Both the position numbers and the translations under genes were made by a program. Of a stretch of DNA of 64,000 nt, positions 18,110 to 28,972 are shown one piece after another. The stretch lies in contig NZ_CP063832.1 of the NCBI RefSeq assembly GCF_023277925.1, positions 4,338,501-4,402,500 on the forward strand, given 5' to 3'. The stretch comes from Pseudomonas entomophila (GTDB lineage: Bacteria > Pseudomonadota > Gammaproteobacteria > Pseudomonadales > Pseudomonadaceae). How positions within the stretch are numbered: the stretch's first letter is position 1; each line of letters begins with the position of its first letter. The notes beneath the pieces are model-generated. The model was not told the origin of the DNA and made no database searches. It saw only the letters and a list, made by a program, of their open reading frames with translations.

Positions 18110-19510
18110 ATGAAATCCTATGACGTGGTGATCATCGGCGGCGGCCCCGGCGGCTACAACGCCGCCATCCGCGCCGGCCAGCTGGGCCTGAGCGTGGCCT
18201 GTGTCGAAGGCCGTTCGACCCTCGGCGGCACCTGCCTGAACGTCGGCTGCATGCCCTCCAAGGCACTGCTGCACGCCTCCGAGTTGTTCGAAGCAGCCAG
18301 TGGCGAGGAATTCGCGCACCTGGGTATCGAGGTCAAGCCGACCCTGAACCTGGCCCAGATGATGAAGCAGAAGGACGAGAGTGTGACCGGCCTGACCAAG
18401 GGCATCGAGTACCTGTTTCGCAAGAACAAGGTCGACTGGGTCAAGGGCTGGGGCCGTCTGGACGGCGTTGGCAAGGTGCTCGTCAAGGCCGAGGACGGCA
18501 GCGAAACCACCCTGCAGGCCAAGGACATCGTCATCGCCACCGGCTCCGAACCCACGCCGCTGCCCGGCGTGACCATCGACAACCAGCGCATCATCGACTC
18601 CACCGGCGCGCTCGCCCTGCCCCAGGTTCCCAAACACCTGGTGGTGATCGGTGCCGGCGTGATCGGCCTGGAGCTGGGTTCGGTATGGCGTCGCCTGGGT
18701 GCCGAAGTGACTGTGATCGAGTACCTGGACCGCATCTGCCCGGGTACCGACAACGAGACTGCCAAGACGCTGCAGAAGGCCTTGGCCAAGCAGGGCATGA
18801 ACTTCAAGCTCGGCAGCAAAGTCACCCAGGCCACCGCCTCGGCCGACGGGGTCAGCCTGACCCTGGAGCCCGCCGCCGGTGGCACCGCCGAAACCTTGCA
18901 GGCCGACTACGTGCTGGTGGCCATCGGCCGGCGCCCGTACACCCAAGGCCTGAACCTGGAAAGCGTGGGGCTGGAAACCGACAAGCGCGGCATGCTCGCC
19001 AACGATCACCACCGCAGTTCGGTGCCTGGCATCTGGGTGATCGGCGACGTCACCTCAGGCCCCATGCTGGCGCACAAGGCCGAGGACGAAGCGGTCGCCT
19101 GCATCGAGCGCATCGCCGGCAAGCCCCATGAGGTCAACTACAACCTGATCCCGGGCGTCATCTATACCCGCCCCGAACTGGCCACGGTCGGCAAGACCGA
19201 AGAGCAGCTCAAGGCCGAGGGCCGCGCCTACAAGGTCGGCAAGTTCCCCTTCACCGCCAACAGCCGCGCCAAGATCAACCACGAGACCGAAGGCTTCGCC
19301 AAGGTCATCGCCGACGCCAACACCGACGAAGTACTGGGTGTGCATCTGGTCGGCCCTAGCGTCAGCGAGATGATCGGTGAGTTCTGCGTGGCGATGGAGT
19401 TCGCCGCCTCCGCCGAAGACATCGCCCTGATCTGCCACCCGCACCCGACCCGCTCCGAGGCCCTGCGCCAGGCGGCAATGAACGTGGATGGCAAGGCAAT
19501 GCAGATCTGA
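18110..19510 (+). CDS. lpd3: Dihydrolipoyl dehydrogenase, orphan copy (Lpd3-type)
   Basis: The 466-residue FAD disulfide reductase has the N-terminal FAD motif GGGPGGYNAA, the redox-active CLNVGC near residue 45, the NAD motif GAGVIGLELGSVW (~185) and the C-terminal HPHPTRSE with the catalytic His-Glu pair. The reaction is dihydrolipoamide + NAD+ to lipoamide + NADH. No E1 or E2 subunit gene is nearby, unlike the pdh, kgd and bkd copies expected elsewhere. The start ATG at 18110 has GGAG upstream; the longer in-frame extension is rejected. Confidence 0.93.
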   Translation: MKSYDVVIIGGGPGGYNAAIRAGQLGLSVACVEGRSTLGGTCLNVGCMPSKALLHASELFEAASGEEFAHLGIEVKPTLNLAQMMKQKDESVTGLTKGIEYLFRKNKVDWVKGWGRLDGVGKVLVKAEDGSETTLQAKDIVIATGSEPTPLPGVTIDNQRIIDSTGALALPQVPKHLVVIGAGVIGLELGSVWRRLGAEVTVIEYLDRICPGTDNETAKTLQKALAKQGMNFKLGSKVTQATASADGVSLTLEPAAGGTAETLQADYVLVAIGRRPYTQGLNLESVGLETDKRGMLANDHHRSSVPGIWVIGDVTSGPMLAHKAEDEAVACIERIAGKPHEVNYNLIPGVIYTRPELATVGKTEEQLKAEGRAYKVGKFPFTANSRAKINHETEGFAKVIADANTDEVLGVHLVGPSVSEMIGEFCVAMEFAASAEDIALICHPHPTRSEALRQAAMNVDGKAMQI

Positions 19511-19561
19511 TCGACCCGCCGGCAGGCTCGCTCCCCCGTAGGAGCCGGCTTGCCGGCGAAC
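19511..19561. repeat. REP element with degenerate inverted partner
   Basis: GTAGGAGCCGGCTTGCCGGC at 19538-19557 is a canonical REP, and CCGGCAGGCTCGCTCCC just before it looks like a decayed inverted copy. It separates convergent lpd3 and hcnC. Confidence 0.65.
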
Positions 19562-19566
19562 CGTCT

Positions 19567-20817
19567 TCAGCCGTGCGCGAGCTTCTTGTCCACCCCCTCC
19601 CGAAACCGTGAGGCCAGGAACGGCGCGATATCCAGCGGCAACGCCTCATTGTGGACAACCTTGTCCAACAGCACCCCGGTAATGGCCGACGTGAGGATCC
19701 CGGTACGGAAGTGTCCACAGGCATTGAAATAGCCCTGAACATTATCCACAGGCCCGAGGATTGGCAGTTCATCCGGCGATCCCGGACGTAGCCCGGCCCA
19801 GGTGCGCTTGAGGTTGACCTGCGCCAGCTGCGGCACACACCGTATCGCCCCCTGCACCAACCCATTGATCTCGGGGAAGGTGTTGCTGACATCGAAGCCC
19901 TTCTCTTCGGTGGTACTGCCGATCAGGATCTCGCCGTTGTCCTTCTGCGCCATGTAGCAATCACTGGTGGTCAGGCAGCCATCGAGCAGCTTGGGCAGGC
20001 GCTCGGTCAGGACGATCTGCCCCTTCACCGGCTTGACCGGGATGCTCTCCCCCGTTGCCCATTCACTGAGTTCGGCCGCCCAGGCGCCAGCGGCGTTGAT
20101 CAGCGTGGCGCAGTGGAACTCGCCGGCTTCGGCGGTGCGCACACCTTTGATCCGCGAACCTTCGTGCAGTACGCCGGTGATGTTCACGTTGGGGTACAGA
20201 TCGACGCCGTTCTGCCGTGCCGCCTCCATGAACGCATCGCCCAGGCGGAACGGGCTGACCTGGTGATCGCACAGGAACTCCAGCGCACCGGTAGCCTTCA
20301 ATGTCACCGCCGGCTCAGTGGCACGCAGTGCATCGCGGTCAAGCCAGCGTACCTGGTCGGCCAGGTGAGGGATCTGCTTGACGATGTGCTCAGCGTACAG
20401 CTGGTCCTCTTCATCCTGGATGATGTATTTGAGCCCGGTGCGCTCGAACTTGAAGTCCATGCCGTGGCGCTCGATCAGCTCCTGGTGCAGCTGTGGATAA
20501 ATCGCGTTGGACTGCAGGGCGAAATCGAAGAAGCACTGCGGCAGGATATGCGGCGTGCTGGAATCGACCGCCACGGCCGCACCATGGGCTTCGCGCTTGC
20601 TGCGCGTGGACATCATGCGGAAGAAGATCACCCCGCACCCCAGCCCCACCGATTCACCGATGGCCCACAACCCACCCGCCGAAGCGCGAGTGGCGTTGCC
20701 TGGGCGCTTGCAGTCGATGAGCGCGATCTTCAGGTTGCCGCGCTTGGACAACTGGTAGGCACAGGACGCGCCGATCACCCCGCCGCCCGCGATGATGATG
20801 TCGTAATGCTTGTTCAT
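19567..20817 (-). CDS. hcnC: Hydrogen cyanide synthase subunit HcnC
   Basis: This 416-residue FAD-dependent amino acid oxidase-like subunit belongs to the membrane-associated HcnABC complex, which oxidises glycine to HCN and CO2. The FAD-binding IIAGGGVIGASCAYQLSKRG is at the N-terminus, and RASAGGLWAIGESVGLGCGVIF and LKRTWAGLRPGSPDELPILGP follow the P. aeruginosa HcnC pattern closely. The start ATG at 20815-20817 is two bases after the hcnB stop, so the pair is translationally coupled; a longer reading to 20949 runs back into hcnB and is rejected. Glycine-oxidase-like proteins are the alternative, excluded by the HcnA-HcnB context. Confidence 0.95.
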   Translation of the reverse strand: MNKHYDIIIAGGGVIGASCAYQLSKRGNLKIALIDCKRPGNATRASAGGLWAIGESVGLGCGVIFFRMMSTRSKREAHGAAVAVDSSTPHILPQCFFDFALQSNAIYPQLHQELIERHGMDFKFERTGLKYIIQDEEDQLYAEHIVKQIPHLADQVRWLDRDALRATEPAVTLKATGALEFLCDHQVSPFRLGDAFMEAARQNGVDLYPNVNITGVLHEGSRIKGVRTAEAGEFHCATLINAAGAWAAELSEWATGESIPVKPVKGQIVLTERLPKLLDGCLTTSDCYMAQKDNGEILIGSTTEEKGFDVSNTFPEINGLVQGAIRCVPQLAQVNLKRTWAGLRPGSPDELPILGPVDNVQGYFNACGHFRTGILTSAITGVLLDKVVHNEALPLDIAPFLASRFREGVDKKLAHG

Positions 20818-20819
20818 GC

Positions 20820-22214
20820 TCAGGCCTCCGTGGCCAGTTGTTCGAATGCGGAAAACGGAATCGGGTCCACCGGGAAGCGCGGCCGCAGCCAGCCCACATC
20901 CTTGTGCCCGGTGGCGCTGCGCAGGCGATCGCTGCAATAGCCGACGCACATGCGCCCCTGGCAGTCGCCCATGCTCACCCGGGTGCGCATCTTCAGGCTG
21001 GCCATGTCTTGCACGCCCTGCTCCAGGGCCAGGTCGATCTGATCGCGGGTCACGTGCTCGCAGCGGCAGATCACGGTGTCGGCCTGGGGCAGGTCGATCT
21101 GTGCGGCGCCACGCGCGGTATAGCGTTCCACACCAGAGCGGAAACGCTTGATCGCCGCCAGCTTGCCCAGGTACTGCTCGCGCCGTTCGATAGCGTTCTC
21201 GGCATCGAGCTTGCCCATCTGCTGGAGCATCGACACCGCGGCGATACGCCCGGTCAGCATGGCTGCCTCACCGCCGCGAATACCCGCCATGTCGCCTGCC
21301 AGGTGCACATTGGGTCGGCTGCTCTGCTGCCAGACGTTGCACTCGGCACGCAGGTAGCCGTCCTCGCTGAACCCATGTGCCAGCCCCAACTGCTGGCTGA
21401 GCTGGGTACGCGGAATGAAGCCGTAGCCCACGGCCAGCGTCTGCACCGACTCACGCTGGACGCGGGTCATGTCCGGCTTCCAGTCCTGGGTGTAGGGCGC
21501 GACGCTGACTTCGCGCAGTTCCCCTTCCCCGGTGGCGCCAACAACACCCCAGCCGTAGTGCATGGGGATACCGTTGAGCTTCATGTAGGCGAGCATGCTC
21601 AAGCCATCGAGGAACAATTGCGGCTTGTTCATCAGCGCCAGGCTTTCCTTGGCGATGCGGTTGAACGAGCAGGCTTCGTACACGCCAGCGACCTTGGCGC
21701 CAGCAGCGTGCAGCTGGCAAGCCACCAGCGGCAGCAGCGGCCCGGTACCGGCGATCAGGGTGCTGCCCAGGGGTTTGACCACACCGCTCTTGATCTGCAG
21801 CTGCAGCCCACCCAGCAGGATGACACCCGGTAGCGTCCAGCCTGGGAACGGCACGTTGCGTTCGTGACAGCCAGCGGCCAGCAACAGGTGGGAATAGTCG
21901 ATCTCGTGCAGTTGCTCATCGCCGTCGAGCACCATCAAGCGTTGATCGTCCCCACCCACAACTCGGTGGTTCAGGCGCAAGTCAATGTGTTGGGCGCTGG
22001 CGGCGAAGTCCTCGTGCAGCTTGTTCAGTGCCTTGGTGTAGCGTGGCCCCAGGTAGCCCAGGTCGACACCCGCGCGCAGCGGGCCGCGATAGACCACCCC
22101 GCCAGGGCGTGACGCTTCGTCGAACAACAGGCAATCGACACCATGCTCGGCCAGCTCGATGGCCGCGCCCATGCCGGCCGAGCCACCACCGACGATCACA
22201 GGACGCAGGCTCAT
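20820..22214 (-). CDS. hcnB: Hydrogen cyanide synthase subunit HcnB
   Basis: The 464-residue FAD/NAD-linked flavoprotein subunit shows an N-terminal dinucleotide-binding motif (VIVGGGSAGMGAAIELAEHG), a second such region (AGTGPLLPLVACQL) and a C-terminal cysteine-rich BFD-like iron-sulfur domain (CRCEHVTRDQ...GDCQGRMCVGYC). This is the SoxA/HcnB architecture. It probably relays electrons from glycine oxidation towards the respiratory chain. It overlaps hcnA by four bases. Confidence 0.95.
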   Translation of the reverse strand: MSLRPVIVGGGSAGMGAAIELAEHGVDCLLFDEASRPGGVVYRGPLRAGVDLGYLGPRYTKALNKLHEDFAASAQHIDLRLNHRVVGGDDQRLMVLDGDEQLHEIDYSHLLLAAGCHERNVPFPGWTLPGVILLGGLQLQIKSGVVKPLGSTLIAGTGPLLPLVACQLHAAGAKVAGVYEACSFNRIAKESLALMNKPQLFLDGLSMLAYMKLNGIPMHYGWGVVGATGEGELREVSVAPYTQDWKPDMTRVQRESVQTLAVGYGFIPRTQLSQQLGLAHGFSEDGYLRAECNVWQQSSRPNVHLAGDMAGIRGGEAAMLTGRIAAVSMLQQMGKLDAENAIERREQYLGKLAAIKRFRSGVERYTARGAAQIDLPQADTVICRCEHVTRDQIDLALEQGVQDMASLKMRTRVSMGDCQGRMCVGYCSDRLRSATGHKDVGWLRPRFPVDPIPFSAFEQLATEA

Positions 22215-22525
22215 GGACGCTCCTCCTCTTGCACGCGGTTGACCTCAGTCTCCACGCGCATGCCGGGCCTCACCACGGTCTGGCAGGCGCGCCGCTTGGG
22301 CCGGCCATCGATCTGCACCAGGCAGCAGTGGCAGACACCCATGCCGCAGTAGGCACCGCTGAGCTGGCCATGATCATTGAGCGCCAACTGGCGCAGGCCG
22401 ACCGCGTTGAGCACACTGAGGACGGTTTCACCCGCGCTCGCCACGGTGGGCAGACCGTTGACCAGCAAGGTCATCTCGGCCTCGCCCAGCGGCTGAATAT
22501 CGTACTTTCGTTCCAGAATCTGCAT
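22211..22525 (-). CDS. hcnA: Hydrogen cyanide synthase subunit HcnA
   Basis: The 104-residue [2Fe-2S] ferredoxin-like subunit has the ligand pattern CGMGVCHCC...RRAC within AYCGMGVCHCCLVQIDG, diagnostic for HcnA-type small subunits. It leads the operon hcnABC. The start ATG at 22523-22525 is preceded by AGGA within CAGGAA; a CAAGGACG element just upstream fits an RsmA/RsmE recognition site, and an ANR-type half-palindrome lies about 62 bp upstream. Together these predict induction at low oxygen and high cell density through the Gac/Rsm cascade. Confidence 0.95.
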   Translation of the reverse strand: MQILERKYDIQPLGEAEMTLLVNGLPTVASAGETVLSVLNAVGLRQLALNDHGQLSGAYCGMGVCHCCLVQIDGRPKRRACQTVVRPGMRVETEVNRVQEEERP

Positions 22526-22532
22526 TTCCTGT

Positions 22533-22540
22533 CGTCCTTG
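22533..22540 (-). promoter_or_regulatory. RsmA/CsrA binding site in hcnA leader
   Basis: Read on the minus strand, CAAGGACG matches the Pseudomonas RsmA/RsmE consensus CANGGAYG exactly. It lies 8-15 nt before the hcnA start codon, next to the Shine-Dalgarno CAGGA, where bound RsmA would block ribosomes. Confidence 0.65.
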
Positions 22541-22586
22541 GTGGCTCGTGAGACGGCGACGTTAGGTGAAACGAAGTGTGAAAACA

Positions 22587-22600
22587 TTGATCCATGCCAG
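22587..22600 (-). promoter_or_regulatory. ANR (FNR-type) box of hcnA
   Basis: On the minus strand CTGGC-ATGG-ATCAA has one perfect ATCAA half-site and a degenerate left half at the correct spacing. The hcnA promoter of P. protegens CHA0 is described as carrying TTGGC-N4-ATCAA, nearly the same asymmetric form. Confidence 0.65.
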
Positions 22601-22695
22601 ATGGCGGTCGTAGGGGCTTTCCTCAGATGACGAACTGCAACCTGGGTCACGATCCGAGCAGAATGTTTGGTCATGCCGATGCGGTCGCCGCAAAT

Positions 22696-22726
22696 GAAAA
22701 CGCCCCTGGCTAGCAGGGGCGTTTTC
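22696..22726. terminator. Bidirectional terminator after glmS; expected attTn7 insertion point
   Basis: GAAAACGCCCCTG, loop GCTAG, CAGGGGCGTTTTC form a perfect 13-bp stem with T runs on both strands. Tn7 normally inserts about 25 bp beyond the glmS stop, which falls at the outer edge of this hairpin (~22726). No Tn7 end or tns gene is present. Confidence 0.85.
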
Positions 22727-22750
22727 TCGACAGCGGATGTTGCGATGGCC

Positions 22751-24586
22751 TTACTCGACCGTCACCGACTTGGCCAGGTTGCGTGGCTGGTCGACATCGG
22801 TGCCCTTGAGCACGGCGACGTAGTACGACAGCAACTGCAGCGGGATGGTGTAGAGGATCGGCGCCAAAGCGTCGTTGATATGCGGCACCTTGATCACATG
22901 GGTGCCCTCGCCATTGCTCATGCCGGCGTTCTCGTCGGCGAACACCACCAGCTCGCCGCCACGGGCACGTACTTCCTGCAGGTTGGACTTGAGCTTTTCC
23001 AGCAGCTCGTTGTTGGGTGCCACGGTGACAACCGGCATGTCGTTGTCCACCAGCGCCAACGGGCCATGCTTGAGCTCACCGGCCGGGTAGGCTTCGGCGT
23101 GGATGTAGGAGATTTCCTTGAGCTTGAGCGCACCTTCCATCGCTACCGGGTACTGGGCACCACGGCCGAGGAACAGGGTGTGGTGCTTGTCGGCGAACAG
23201 CTCGGCTGTCTTTTCCACCACGCTGTCCATCGCCAGCGCCTCACCCAGGCGTGCCGGCAGGCGGCGCAGCTCTTCCACCAGCTCGGCTTCGACACCGGCT
23301 TCCAGGGTGCCGCGCACTTGGCCGAGGGCCAGGGTCAGCAGCATCAGCGACACCAGCTGAGTGGTGAAGGCTTTGGTCGAAGCCACGCCGATTTCCGGGC
23401 CTGCCAGGGTCAGCAGGGTCAGGTCAGATTCACGTACCAACGAGCTGATGCCGACGTTACAGATCGCCAGGCTGCCCAGGAAGCCCAGCTCCTTGGCATT
23501 GCGCAGGGCGGCCAGGGTATCGGCGGTCTCGCCCGACTGGGAAATGGAAACAAACAGAGTATCTGGCTGTACCACGACCTTGCGGTAGCGGAACTCGCTG
23601 GCCACTTCCACCTGGCACGGGATACCGGCCAGGCTCTCGAGCCAGTAACGGGCAACCATGCCGGCGTGGTAGCTGGTACCGCAGGCAACGATCTGCACAT
23701 TACGCACCTTGGCGAACAGCTCGGCGGCCTTCGGGCCGAAGGCCTGGACCATGACGTGGTCCTTGCCCAGGCGACCTTCCAGGGTGCGCTGCACCACGGT
23801 CGGCTGCTCATGGATCTCCTTGAGCATGAAGTGACGGAATTCGCCCTTGTCGGCGGCTTCGGCGCCTTCGTGATACTGCACGGTTTCACGCTGGACAGGG
23901 TGGCCAGCTTGATCCCAGATCTTCACCTGGTCGCGGTGGATCTCGGCGATGTCGCCCTCCTCCAGGTATACGAAGCGGTCGGTGACCTGGCGCAGGGCCA
24001 ACTGGTCGGACGCCAGGAAGTTCTCGCCCAGGCCCAGGCCGATCACCAATGGGCTGCCGCTGCGCGCAGCCACCAGGCGATCGGGCTGCTGCTTGCTGAT
24101 CAACGCCAGACCGTAGGCGCCGTGCAGGCGCTTGACCGCGGACTTGAGGGCGTCGGTGAGGTCAGGGATGCTCTTGAGGGTGTGGTGGATCAGGTGGACG
24201 ATGACCTCGGTGTCAGTCTGCGAATCGAACACATAGCCCAGGGCCTTGAGCTCCTCACGCAGCTCTTCGTGGTTCTCGATGATGCCGTTGTGCACCACCG
24301 CCACGTCGTTGGCGGAAAAATGCGGGTGGGCATTGCCCTCGGTCGGCGCGCCATGGGTGGCCCAGCGGGTGTGGGCGATGCCCAGCTGGCCAATCAGCGG
24401 CTCGGCGGCATTGGCGGCCTCCAGTTCTGCGACCTTGCCGATGCGGCGGCGGCGTTGCAGTTCACCCTGCTGGGTGTAGACAGCCAGGCCGGCGCTGTCA
24501 TAGCCGCGGTATTCGAGGCGTTTGAGACCTTCGATGAGGATGGCCGTAATGTTACGCTCGGCTACTGCACCAACGATTCCACACAT
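22751..24586 (-). CDS. glmS: Glutamine-fructose-6-phosphate aminotransferase GlmS
   Basis: This 611-residue enzyme makes glucosamine-6-phosphate from fructose-6-phosphate and glutamine, the entry to peptidoglycan and LPS amino sugars. The N-terminal [11 protein letters not shown] supplies Cys2, the class II amidotransferase nucleophile. Two SIS domains follow ([24 protein letters not shown]), and the protein ends in the conserved NLAKSVTVE. The 3' end is the usual TnsD target for Tn7. It follows glmR at a 2-bp gap. Confidence 0.98.
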   Translation of the reverse strand: MCGIVGAVAERNITAILIEGLKRLEYRGYDSAGLAVYTQQGELQRRRRIGKVAELEAANAAEPLIGQLGIAHTRWATHGAPTEGNAHPHFSANDVAVVHNGIIENHEELREELKALGYVFDSQTDTEVIVHLIHHTLKSIPDLTDALKSAVKRLHGAYGLALISKQQPDRLVAARSGSPLVIGLGLGENFLASDQLALRQVTDRFVYLEEGDIAEIHRDQVKIWDQAGHPVQRETVQYHEGAEAADKGEFRHFMLKEIHEQPTVVQRTLEGRLGKDHVMVQAFGPKAAELFAKVRNVQIVACGTSYHAGMVARYWLESLAGIPCQVEVASEFRYRKVVVQPDTLFVSISQSGETADTLAALRNAKELGFLGSLAICNVGISSLVRESDLTLLTLAGPEIGVASTKAFTTQLVSLMLLTLALGQVRGTLEAGVEAELVEELRRLPARLGEALAMDSVVEKTAELFADKHHTLFLGRGAQYPVAMEGALKLKEISYIHAEAYPAGELKHGPLALVDNDMPVVTVAPNNELLEKLKSNLQEVRARGGELVVFADENAGMSNGEGTHVIKVPHINDALAPILYTIPLQLLSYYVAVLKGTDVDQPRNLAKSVTVE

Positions 24587-24588
24587 GG

Positions 24589-25365
24589 TTATTGCTCCTG
24601 ACTGATCGCGGCACAGATCAGGTTGATGCCGCGGGCTTGAATATGTTCGCGTGCCGCTGTGGGCAGGCGTTCGTCTGTAATGAGGGTATGCACGCTGCCC
24701 CAGGGCAGCTCGAGGTTGGGGATCTTGCGCCCGACCTTGTCGGATTCGACCATCACGATCACCTCACGGGCCACCTCGGCCATGACCCGGCTCAGGCCGA
24801 GCAGTTCATTGAAGGTCGTAGTGCCACGGTTGAGGTCGATGCCATCGGCACCAATGAACAACTGGTCGAAATCGTAGGAGCGCAGAACCTGCTCGGCGAC
24901 CTGCCCCTGGAACGATTCGGAGTGCGGATCCCAGGTACCACCGGTCATCAGCAGCACTGGCTCATGCTCTAGCTCGCTGATGGCGCGGGCCACATTCAAT
25001 GAGTTGGTCATCACCACCAAGCCCGGCTGGCGTCCCAGCTCCGGGATCATCGCAGCCGTGGTGCTGCCGCTGTCGATGATGATGCGCGCGTGTTCGCGAA
25101 TTCGTGCCACGGCGGCCCGGGCGATGGCCTTCTTGTAGGCCGAGACGGGCTGCGCGGGTTCGCCCAGCATTTCTTGCGGAACGGGTACCGCACCACCGTA
25201 GCGGCGCAACAACAGGCCGTGGGATTCGAGCGCCGCGAGATCCTTGCGGATAGTTACTTCTGAGGTTTCGAAGCGCTTGGCCAGCGCATCCACACTTACC
25301 TCGCCCTGCTCGCTGAGCAAGGCCAGTATGTTACGGCGGCGTTGGGGGGTGTTTCGTTTCGACAT
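24589..25365 (-). CDS. glmR: DeoR-family regulator GlmR
   Basis: The 258-residue regulator has the DeoR N-terminal winged helix ([39 protein letters not shown]) and a C-terminal sugar-phosphate-sensing domain ([21 protein letters not shown]). It sits immediately upstream of glmS in one unit and probably controls amino-sugar synthesis in response to a phosphorylated sugar. Confidence 0.88.
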   Translation of the reverse strand: MSKRNTPQRRRNILALLSEQGEVSVDALAKRFETSEVTIRKDLAALESHGLLLRRYGGAVPVPQEMLGEPAQPVSAYKKAIARAAVARIREHARIIIDSGSTTAAMIPELGRQPGLVVMTNSLNVARAISELEHEPVLLMTGGTWDPHSESFQGQVAEQVLRSYDFDQLFIGADGIDLNRGTTTFNELLGLSRVMAEVAREVIVMVESDKVGRKIPNLELPWGSVHTLITDERLPTAAREHIQARGINLICAAISQEQ

Positions 25366-25517
25366 TGGCTCTTAAGTTTCGATTCGAAAGATAATGGTTG
25401 CAATCAAAACCTAAGTTTGGGAATTCGTCAAGGCTGGTGATCAGAAAATGCAGGCTGTGGATAAACAGCTGGTGATCGCACTGGTTCATTCGCCGACAAG
25501 CCGGTATCGCGCCAGTT

Positions 25518-25547
25518 GTAGGAGCCGGTTTTGCCGGCGAAGAGGCC
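25518..25547. repeat. Single REP element
   Basis: GTAGGAGCCGGTTTTGCCGGC followed by GAAGAGGCC is a canonical single P. putida-group REP in the glmR-glmU gap. Confidence 0.75.
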
Positions 25548-25562
25548 ATCACGGACAATAAA

Positions 25563-25592
25563 AAAGCCGACTTACTCACATAAGTCGGCTTT
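25563..25592 (-). terminator. Terminator downstream of glmU
   Basis: AAAGCCGACTTA, loop CTCACA, TAAGTCGGCTTT form a perfect 12-bp stem; on the minus strand the 3' side runs into TTTTTTATTG. A perfect DnaA box separates it from the glmU stop. Confidence 0.85.
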
Positions 25593-25614
25593 CGATCGAA
25601 AGGGCTGTGGATAA

Positions 25615-26982
25615 TCAGCTCTTCTTGATCTTCTCTGGCCGTTTCCAGCCTTCGATATTGCGTTGACGGGCCCGTGCCACTGCCAGTTGCCCGGTTTCCA
25701 CCATCTGGGTGATGGTCGAACCCGCCGCTGTGGTGGCGCCGGCCTGGATTTCCACGGGTGCCACCAGCGAGTTGTTGGAGCCGATGAACACATCCTCGCC
25801 CATCACGGTGCGGAACTTGTTGGCGCCATCGTAGTTGCAGGTAATGGTACCGGCACCGATGTTGGTGCGCGCGCCGATCTCGGCGTCCCCCAGGTAAGTC
25901 AGGTGACCGGCCTTGGCACCTTCGCCCAGGTGCGCGTTCTTCAGCTCGACGAAGTTACCCACATGGGCCTTGGCTTCCAAAACACTGCCCGGACGCAGGC
26001 GAGCGAACGGGCCAGCATCACTGCCTTCGCCCATCACCGCGCCTTCGATATGGCTGTTGGCTTTGATTACCACGCCTTTGCGCAGAGTGCTGTCCTTGAT
26101 CACGCAGTTAGGGCCGATCTGCACATCATCCTCGATGACCACCTTGCCTTCGAGAATCACGTTGATATCGATCAGTACATCGCGGCCGACGGTTACTTCG
26201 CCACGTACATCGAAACGCGCTGGATCACGCAGTGTCACGCCCTGGGCCATCAGACGGCGGCCTTCACGCAACTGGTAGTGACGCTCGAGTTCCGCCAGCT
26301 GGCGACGGTCGTTCGCCCCCTGCACTTCCATCGGATCGTGGGGTTGCTCGGTGGCGACCACCAGGCCATCGGCCACGGCCATGGCGATCACATCGGTGAG
26401 GTAGTACTCGCCCTGGGCGTTGTTGTTGGACAAGCGGCCCATCCAGTCGGCCAAGCGTGCTGCGGGCATGGCAAGAATGCCGGTGTTGCCTTCCTTGATC
26501 GCCTTCTGTGCTTCACTGGCGTCCTTGTGCTCAACGATAGCGGTCACGTTACCCGCTGCGTCACGCACGATGCGACCGTAACCGGTCGGATCCTGCAGCG
26601 TTACGGTGAGCAAGCCCAACTGCTGCTCGCTGACCTTGGCCAGCAAGCGCTGCAAGGTCTCCACCTCGATCAGCGGCACGTCACCATACAGCACCAGCAC
26701 GGTGTCGGCAGAGATGGCCGGCAGCGCCTGGGCCACGGCATGGCCGGTACCCAGTTGTTTATCCTGCAGGACGAAGTTCAGATCGTCCGCGGCCAGTCGC
26801 TCACGTACCTGCTCGGCGCCATGGCCGATGACTACGTGGATACCTTGGGGCTGCAGCTGGCGCGCGCAGTGGATAACGTGACCAAGCATGGAGTTGCCGG
26901 CGACCGGGTGCAGCACCTTGGGCAGTGCGGAACGCATGCGGGTGCCCTGGCCTGCGGCGAGAATGACGATATCGAGGGACAT
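25615..26982 (-). CDS. glmU: Bifunctional GlcNAc-1-P uridyltransferase / GlcN-1-P acetyltransferase GlmU
   Basis: This 455-residue bifunctional enzyme makes UDP-GlcNAc for peptidoglycan and LPS. The N-terminal nucleotidyltransferase carries [19 protein letters not shown] (residues 7-25) and YGDVPL. The C-terminal half is a left-handed beta-helix with hexapeptide repeats and the acetyltransferase active-site region ([11 protein letters not shown]). It lies between the glmS unit and the ATP synthase operon, with terminators on both sides. Confidence 0.97.
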   Translation of the reverse strand: MSLDIVILAAGQGTRMRSALPKVLHPVAGNSMLGHVIHCARQLQPQGIHVVIGHGAEQVRERLAADDLNFVLQDKQLGTGHAVAQALPAISADTVLVLYGDVPLIEVETLQRLLAKVSEQQLGLLTVTLQDPTGYGRIVRDAAGNVTAIVEHKDASEAQKAIKEGNTGILAMPAARLADWMGRLSNNNAQGEYYLTDVIAMAVADGLVVATEQPHDPMEVQGANDRRQLAELERHYQLREGRRLMAQGVTLRDPARFDVRGEVTVGRDVLIDINVILEGKVVIEDDVQIGPNCVIKDSTLRKGVVIKANSHIEGAVMGEGSDAGPFARLRPGSVLEAKAHVGNFVELKNAHLGEGAKAGHLTYLGDAEIGARTNIGAGTITCNYDGANKFRTVMGEDVFIGSNNSLVAPVEIQAGATTAAGSTITQMVETGQLAVARARQRNIEGWKRPEKIKKS

Positions 26983-27043
26983 GACTGGCTACCAATCCTG
27001 GGTGGTCAGGGACGTGACCGAAGAGGGAATTTCAGAAAAAGAA

Positions 27044-27067
27044 AAAGGGTAGCCGAGGCTACCCTTT
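27044..27067 (-). terminator. Terminator of the ATP synthase operon
   Basis: AAAGGGTAGCC, loop GA, GGCTACCCTTT form an 11-bp stem. Read on the minus strand it is followed by TTCTTTTTC. It lies 38 bp after the atpC stop. Confidence 0.85.
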
Positions 27068-27104
27068 AACTCAATCGCAATGGAAGTGACCGGCCAAAGC
27101 CAGA

Positions 27105-27524
27105 TTACTTGCCTTTGCGCAATTGCTGGACAGTGCGCAACTGAGCTGCAGCCTCGGCCAGACGTGCGGCAGCAGCGCCGTAGTCGAAGTCCGAGCTTTT
27201 CGCGTTCAGGGCGTTCTCGGCAGCCTTGAGGGCTTCCTGAGCCTGAGCTTCGTCCAGGTCGGCAGCGCGCTGCACAGTGTCGGCAAGAACCTTGACCATG
27301 TTCGGCTGCACTTCGAGGAAGCCACCGGAGATGTAGAACACCTCACGATTGCCACCTTGCTTGGTCAGCGTGATCGGACCCGGCTTGAGATTGGTGATCA
27401 GCGGCGCGTGGCCTGGAGCGATACCCAGATCGCCCAGGTTGCCGTGCGCTACTACCATCTCGACCAGGCCGGAGAAGATCTCTCCTTCCGCGCTGACGAT
27501 ATCGCAATGGACTGTCATAGCCAT
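27105..27524 (-). CDS. atpC: ATP synthase epsilon subunit
   Basis: The 139-residue epsilon subunit forms part of the F1 central stalk and restrains ATP hydrolysis. The N-terminal beta-sandwich ([34 protein letters not shown]) and the C-terminal helical hairpin are of normal length. It is the last gene of the operon. The 44-nt gap after atpD contains a terminator-like hairpin. Confidence 0.97.
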   Translation of the reverse strand: MAMTVHCDIVSAEGEIFSGLVEMVVAHGNLGDLGIAPGHAPLITNLKPGPITLTKQGGNREVFYISGGFLEVQPNMVKVLADTVQRAADLDEAQAQEALKAAENALNAKSSDFDYGAAAARLAEAAAQLRTVQQLRKGK

Positions 27525-27540
27525 CTGCTTGCCTCAACCT

Positions 27541-27563
27541 GAAAAGCGCCCCTTGCGGGGCGC
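27541..27563 (-). terminator. Attenuator-like hairpin between atpD and atpC
   Basis: On the minus strand GCGCCCC-GCAA-GGGGCGC is followed by TTTTC: a 7-bp all-GC stem with a GNRA-type loop and a short T tract, inside the operon. Confidence 0.65.
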
Positions 27564-27568
27564 CGGGA

Positions 27569-28972
<1,404 letters not shown>

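Noticed and set aside
20818..20949. Longer N-terminus for hcnC
   Set aside because: It would overlap hcnB by more than 120 bp and add an arginine-rich sequence before the FAD-binding motif; the ATG at 20817 gives the family N-terminus.
22690..22750. Tn7 or Tn7-like element at the glmS attachment site
   Set aside because: Only a terminator is present; no tns genes, no Tn7 terminal repeats and no target-site duplication were seen.
22667..24601. Long open frame on the plus strand opposite glmS, and similar ones opposite the atp genes (29117-31585) and gyrB (47423-49663)
   Set aside because: These follow third-position GC bias of the true genes on the other strand, lack ribosome binding sites and domains, and cover well-identified housekeeping genes.
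24587..24700. glmS ribozyme upstream of glmS
   Set aside because: The upstream sequence is the glmR coding region with a 2-bp gap; no ribozyme fold can be placed, and the DeoR-type regulator provides control instead.
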